The position numbers and the translations under genes are program-made. Below, piece after piece: positions 37,068 to 38,928 of a stretch of DNA of 38,928 nt (positions are counted from its first letter, which is position 1; each line of letters starts with the position of its first letter). The stretch spans positions 1 to 38,928 of IMG/VR virus record IMGVR_UViG_3300044707_000508. One strand, given 5' to 3'. Source of the DNA: a virus. Under the pieces are notes generated by a model. The model worked only from the letters and a program-made list of their open reading frames with translations. It ran no database searches and was not told the DNA's origin.

Positions 37068-37303
37068 AGCCCCGCTACCTCCTCTTGCGCGCGTATCGCG
37101 TTGCGAGCGCGCACGATTGCCAGCGCGTCATCAAGAGCCACAGTTAGGTTGCGGACTTTCTCCTCAAGTTGCAGGACTTTGCGCCCATTTTCCTGCTGGA
37201 CGCGCAGGGCGGCAAGCAAGCGATCAATCTCTTCGTTGAGCGCGGCGACTTCCGCGCGATAGCGAACGCTTAACTCGCTTTGATCTTCAATCCACGTGCT
37301 CAT
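37064..37303 (-). CDS. 79-residue coiled-coil protein
   Basis: From the ATG at 37303, overlapping the preceding stop as ATGA, the product (MSTWIEDQSELSVRYRAEVA) is almost entirely helical, with heptad periodicity at about 15-65. An imperfect form of the early motif (AACACGGAGCA) lies just before the start, inside the previous gene. The function is unknown. Confidence 0.7.
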   Translation of the reverse strand: MSTWIEDQSELSVRYRAEVAALNEEIDRLLAALRVQQENGRKVLQLEEKVRNLTVALDDALAIVRARNAIRAQEEVAGL

Positions 37304-37689
37304 TTCTTTGCTCCGTGTTTTCGCACAATGCGCCAGAAAATTTCCGGTGCAGGGCAGCGAAAATTGACCCAATCGCAAAGTTGCTGCCCGACTCCATCCA
37401 AGAAAAACTTTCGCAACTTGCGATGGTCGTTCGGGTCGCGCATTCCTGCGATGTTCATGAAATAGCTATGCGAGTGGCCTCGGTTGTCTGTGCGCGGAAG
37501 TTTCGGCCACGGCTTGCAACGCCCCTCTCGCGTAACGAGTCCGTATCCGCAAAGGATTTTCAGATCGTTGACGGCTTGCAAAAGCGCCTGCTTGCCCACG
37601 CGAACCTCGGCAGAATCATTGTCGCCGCTTTCGCCTGTGATAGCGCGAAAACGTCCGTTGTATGTCGATGTGCCGATGGGATCGTTCAT
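37300..37689 (-). CDS. Early protein of unknown function
   Basis: The 129-residue protein (MNDPIGTSTYNGRFRAITGE) has a mixed alpha/beta look, with NDLKILCGYGLVTREGRCKP and FFLDGVGQQLCDWVNFRCPA. I recognise no catalytic set. It is coupled to the small membrane protein upstream and the coiled-coil protein downstream by ATGA overlaps. Confidence 0.7.
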   Translation of the reverse strand: MNDPIGTSTYNGRFRAITGESGDNDSAEVRVGKQALLQAVNDLKILCGYGLVTREGRCKPWPKLPRTDNRGHSHSYFMNIAGMRDPNDHRKLRKFFLDGVGQQLCDWVNFRCPAPEIFWRIVRKHGAKK

Positions 37690-37784
37690 TTCCAGTATTC
37701 GATCAACCAGATCACCGCAAAGCCGATGCCGACCAAAACCAACGCGGCGACCACAGCTTCATCCGGGGGGAGGTGTGGCATCAT
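37686..37784 (-). CDS. 32-residue single-pass membrane protein
   Basis: An ATG at 37784 overlaps the upstream stop, and the stop overlaps the next start (ATGA at both ends). The product begins MMPHLPPDEA, has one transmembrane helix (VVAALVLVGIGFAVIWLI) and ends EYWK. The coupling and the clean hydrophobic segment support it as a real gene. Small early membrane proteins of phages can affect host uptake, superinfection or lysis timing, but the role here is unknown. Confidence 0.7.
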   Translation of the reverse strand: MMPHLPPDEAVVAALVLVGIGFAVIWLIEYWK

Positions 37785-37948
37785 CGCGCGATTCTCCTCC
37801 GCATGATGTCGAGTGCCTTGCGGATGCGGACTTGCAGCGGCGGGCGTTTGGTTGCTGCCGTGTCGAGGAGCCTGCCTAACAGCACCGGAGGGATGCACGG
37901 CACGGCCCCGCTGTTGTCGCTGTGACGGAAGCGCGGGTCGATGCTCAC
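37781..37948 (-). CDS. 55-residue protein with GTG start
   Basis: A GTG at 37948 overlaps the preceding stop (GTGA), and the stop overlaps the next ATG. The product begins MSIDPRFRHSDNSGAVPCIP and ends with a basic helix (VRIRKALDIMRRRIAR). No family is recognised. The case rests on seamless coupling and absence of a better frame. Confidence 0.6.
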   Translation of the reverse strand: MSIDPRFRHSDNSGAVPCIPPVLLGRLLDTAATKRPPLQVRIRKALDIMRRRIAR

Positions 37949-38211
37949 GCGATGACCTCCCCCGGCAAGCGGCTGTTGAGGTAGCGTTTTTTGCCAACGC
38001 AGCGCGCATCAACTTTGCGATACGTGAGGCGTTTGCGTTGGCGGGGCTTGCGCTCGTTTTCCGATTTAATGACGCCCCGCACTCGACGATCCGCCAGCGC
38101 GCGTTCTGCGTTGGTTCCGTTGTTGAGGCCAAGGCGATAACCGCCCAGCCATGCCAATCCAACAACGCTCATTGCCGCGAGCGTTGCGATGATGACGTTT
38201 AGTTCGTTCAT
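37945..38211 (-). CDS. 88-residue membrane-anchored basic protein
   Basis: From the ATG at 38211 the product begins MNELNVIIATLAAMSVVGLA, a single N-terminal transmembrane segment (about 5-24), followed by a basic cytoplasmic domain (RKPRQRKRLTYRKVDARC). It is the second gene of the leftward block. AACACAGAACA stands 11 nt before the start. The function is unknown. Confidence 0.72.
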   Translation of the reverse strand: MNELNVIIATLAAMSVVGLAWLGGYRLGLNNGTNAERALADRRVRGVIKSENERKPRQRKRLTYRKVDARCVGKKRYLNSRLPGEVIA

Positions 38212-38221
38212 GGTTTTGTTT

Positions 38222-38232
38222 TGTTCTGTGTT
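38222..38232 (-). promoter_or_regulatory. AACACAGAACA motif (class of five exact copies)
   Basis: Exact minus-strand copies lie at 28590-28580, 29115-29105, 35894-35884, 36450-36440 and 38232-38222. Each is at or near a start: before the ATG of the DUF932-like gene (0 nt), overlapping the ATG of the SSB-like gene by its last A, 10 nt before 38211, and inside the first codons of the ERF gene and the 145-residue gene. A 10-of-11 match lies on the plus strand at 21058-21068. All exact copies are in the early and accessory part of the genome. Confidence 0.8.
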
Positions 38233-38401
38233 ACTGCTCTGCCGCACCGTTAAGGCGTTGCATGAGCAAAAGTCGGACAAAAAGCGAAAGGCTCATCCCC
38301 TGCGCGAACGCGACTTTGCGCGCCTCGCGGATGAGTTCGGGCGGTAGGGAAATGCCAGCGGGTTTGCTGTGCTTGTGCGGTGGGATTTTGCGCCGTGCCA
38401 T
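38231..38401 (-). CDS. Ribbon-helix-helix-like regulator (leftward)
   Basis: The 56-residue protein (MARRKIPPHKHSKPAGISLP) has the short strand and two helices of MetJ/Arc-type DNA-binding proteins: GISLPPELIREARKVAFAQG then SLSLFVRLLMQRL. It resembles the divergent regulator at 38520-38771 in the strand and first helix (PAGI-x-LP-x-x-LI). It is the first leftward gene and its promoter region contains a perfect palindrome. It may act like a Cro or Arc counterpart in the lysis-lysogeny switch. Confidence 0.75.
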   Translation of the reverse strand: MARRKIPPHKHSKPAGISLPPELIREARKVAFAQGMSLSLFVRLLLMQRLNGAAEQ

Positions 38402-38519
38402 AGGTAATATGGCGGCATCTTCTAAAGTTTATCAAACTTTGTAAAGGCCAAAAATGGGGTATTCGCCCCACCATCAAAAATTGTTAAGAATTAGAAAATG
38501 TGCTATCTTGACAGTGCTC
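38402..38519. promoter_or_regulatory. Divergent promoter and operator region
   Basis: The 118-nt gap between the two regulators is AT-rich. It contains the palindrome AAAGTTTATCAAACTTT (38424-38440, 7-bp arms) and a TGGGG/CCCCA pair (38455-38470). Leftward, TTGATA (38435-38430) and CATATT (38411-38406) are 18 nt apart, the -35 lying in the palindrome. Rightward, TTGTTA (38481-38486) and TATCTT (38504-38509) are 17 nt apart, giving an almost leaderless message for the gene at 38520. Confidence 0.6.
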
Positions 38520-38771
38520 ATGAACGTCCGAAAAACACCGGGGGAAAAATCACAGCCTGCCGGGATCGCCCTTCCCCGCGATCTCATTGAAGCGGGCCGC
38601 ACCTACGCCAAGCAGCACGGCCACGGAGGCTTAAGCGGTCTAACCCGCCACCTTCTGACAACCTATCTCGCAAAGGCGGCAGAGGCCGCGCAGGAGGTAA
38701 GCCAAGAGGCAAAAGCAAAAGGCCAAAAGAAAGTAGCGAGCGGCACTAAGAAAGTCCGCTCCCGCCGATAG
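38520..38771 (+). CDS. Ribbon-helix-helix-like regulator (rightward)
   Basis: The 83-residue protein (MNVRKTPGEKSQPAGIALPR) has the same pattern as the leftward regulator: PAGIALPRDLIEAGRTYAKQ, then GLSGLTRHLLTTYLAKA as the second helix, followed by a long Lys/Ala-rich tail. It lies immediately upstream of the integrase across the join, so it is the best candidate for the lysogeny-side repressor. A TTGACA lies only 6 nt before the ATG. There is a possible alternative start at 38454, which would add an unnatural-looking N-terminus. Confidence 0.75.
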   Translation: MNVRKTPGEKSQPAGIALPRDLIEAGRTYAKQHGHGGLSGLTRHLLTTYLAKAAEAAQEVSQEAKAKGQKKVASGTKKVRSRR

Positions 38772-38806
38772 AAGAGAATGATTCATAGGGGTTCATTGTT
38801 AGTTAG

Positions 38807-38928
38807 CGGCGTAGGACATCCGCAGTCTGCCCCCCCCCCGCAATCAAATAAATAACAAATGAATACTGAGACGATACGAGTCGGGGGCTTCTCAACACGC
38901 CTCTGGCTCGGATCGGATGGTCGCTGGA
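38807..38928. repeat. Terminal direct repeat, right copy
   Basis: These 122 bases equal positions 1-122, including the C10 run and the integrase start at 38859. The integrase gene is therefore intact once the sequence is circularised. The 87-nt stretch before it (38772-38858) holds no gene; it includes the leader and possibly integrase control signals, but I see no firm promoter. Confidence 0.95.

Noticed and set aside
1-38928. CRISPR array, insertion sequence or diversity-generating retroelement
   Set aside because: No regular repeat-spacer pattern, transposase or reverse transcriptase sequence was seen.

Overview
The window is one complete temperate tailed-phage genome (Caudoviricetes). 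Its last 122 bases repeat its first 122 exactly, so the unit closes into a circle of 38,806 bp and the cut lies just upstream of, and partly inside, the integrase gene. A lambda-type head module (GpA-family large terminase, gpW-like joining protein, lambda-type portal, protease with nested scaffold, decoration protein, major capsid protein), a long tape measure protein and no visible sheath gene indicate a siphovirus. The host cannot be read directly. Few genes have a good Shine-Dalgarno sequence, and several protein types remind me of phages of Verrucomicrobiota or relatives, but that is a low-confidence impression. The attachment site copies part of a bacterial tRNA-Leu(CAA).

Layout. Two divergent blocks meet at 38402-38519. 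Rightward, across the contig join, run a ribbon-helix-helix-like regulator (38520-38771), a tyrosine integrase (53-1111), the attP region (about 1091-1271), and a small operon of a calcineurin-like phosphoesterase, a winged-helix-like protein and a GNAT acetyltransferase (1346-2837). Everything else is leftward. It starts with a second, related regulator (38231-38401) and continues through small early genes, a Hjc-like nuclease, an ERF annealing protein, an SSB-like protein and a replication-initiator-like protein (about 38.2-32.6 kb). An HNH nuclease and the terminase subunits follow (32.6-29.2 kb). Next come an unusual block of accessory genes including DUF932-like and DUF3102-like proteins (29.1-25.8 kb) and the head genes (25.8-21.1 kb). 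A four-gene glycosylation cassette (21.0-17.2 kb), connector and tail genes (17.2-9.7 kb), receptor-binding or fibre genes (9.6-4.3 kb) and a lysis cassette (4.25-3.0 kb) complete the strand, which ends at a terminator at 2941-2963.

How it works together. Most leftward genes are coupled by ATGA or GTGA overlaps, so long polycistronic messages are expected, subdivided by GC-rich hairpins. The head-tail block uses a textbook -1 frameshift site (GGGAAAA, 6-nt spacer, nested stems) to extend the tail assembly chaperone. The capsid protease gene appears to contain an internal start for a scaffold protein.

Most notable observation. By eye, every TTGACA on the leftward strand (nine of nine) lies 13-15 nt upstream of a start codon, including the internal scaffold start. 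A tenth copy, on the rightward strand, lies 16 nt before the phosphoesterase. The position does not suit a -35 box, and the sequence may be an undescribed translation-initiation or RNA-binding element. A second 11-mer, AACACAGAACA, occurs at the start region of five early or accessory genes.
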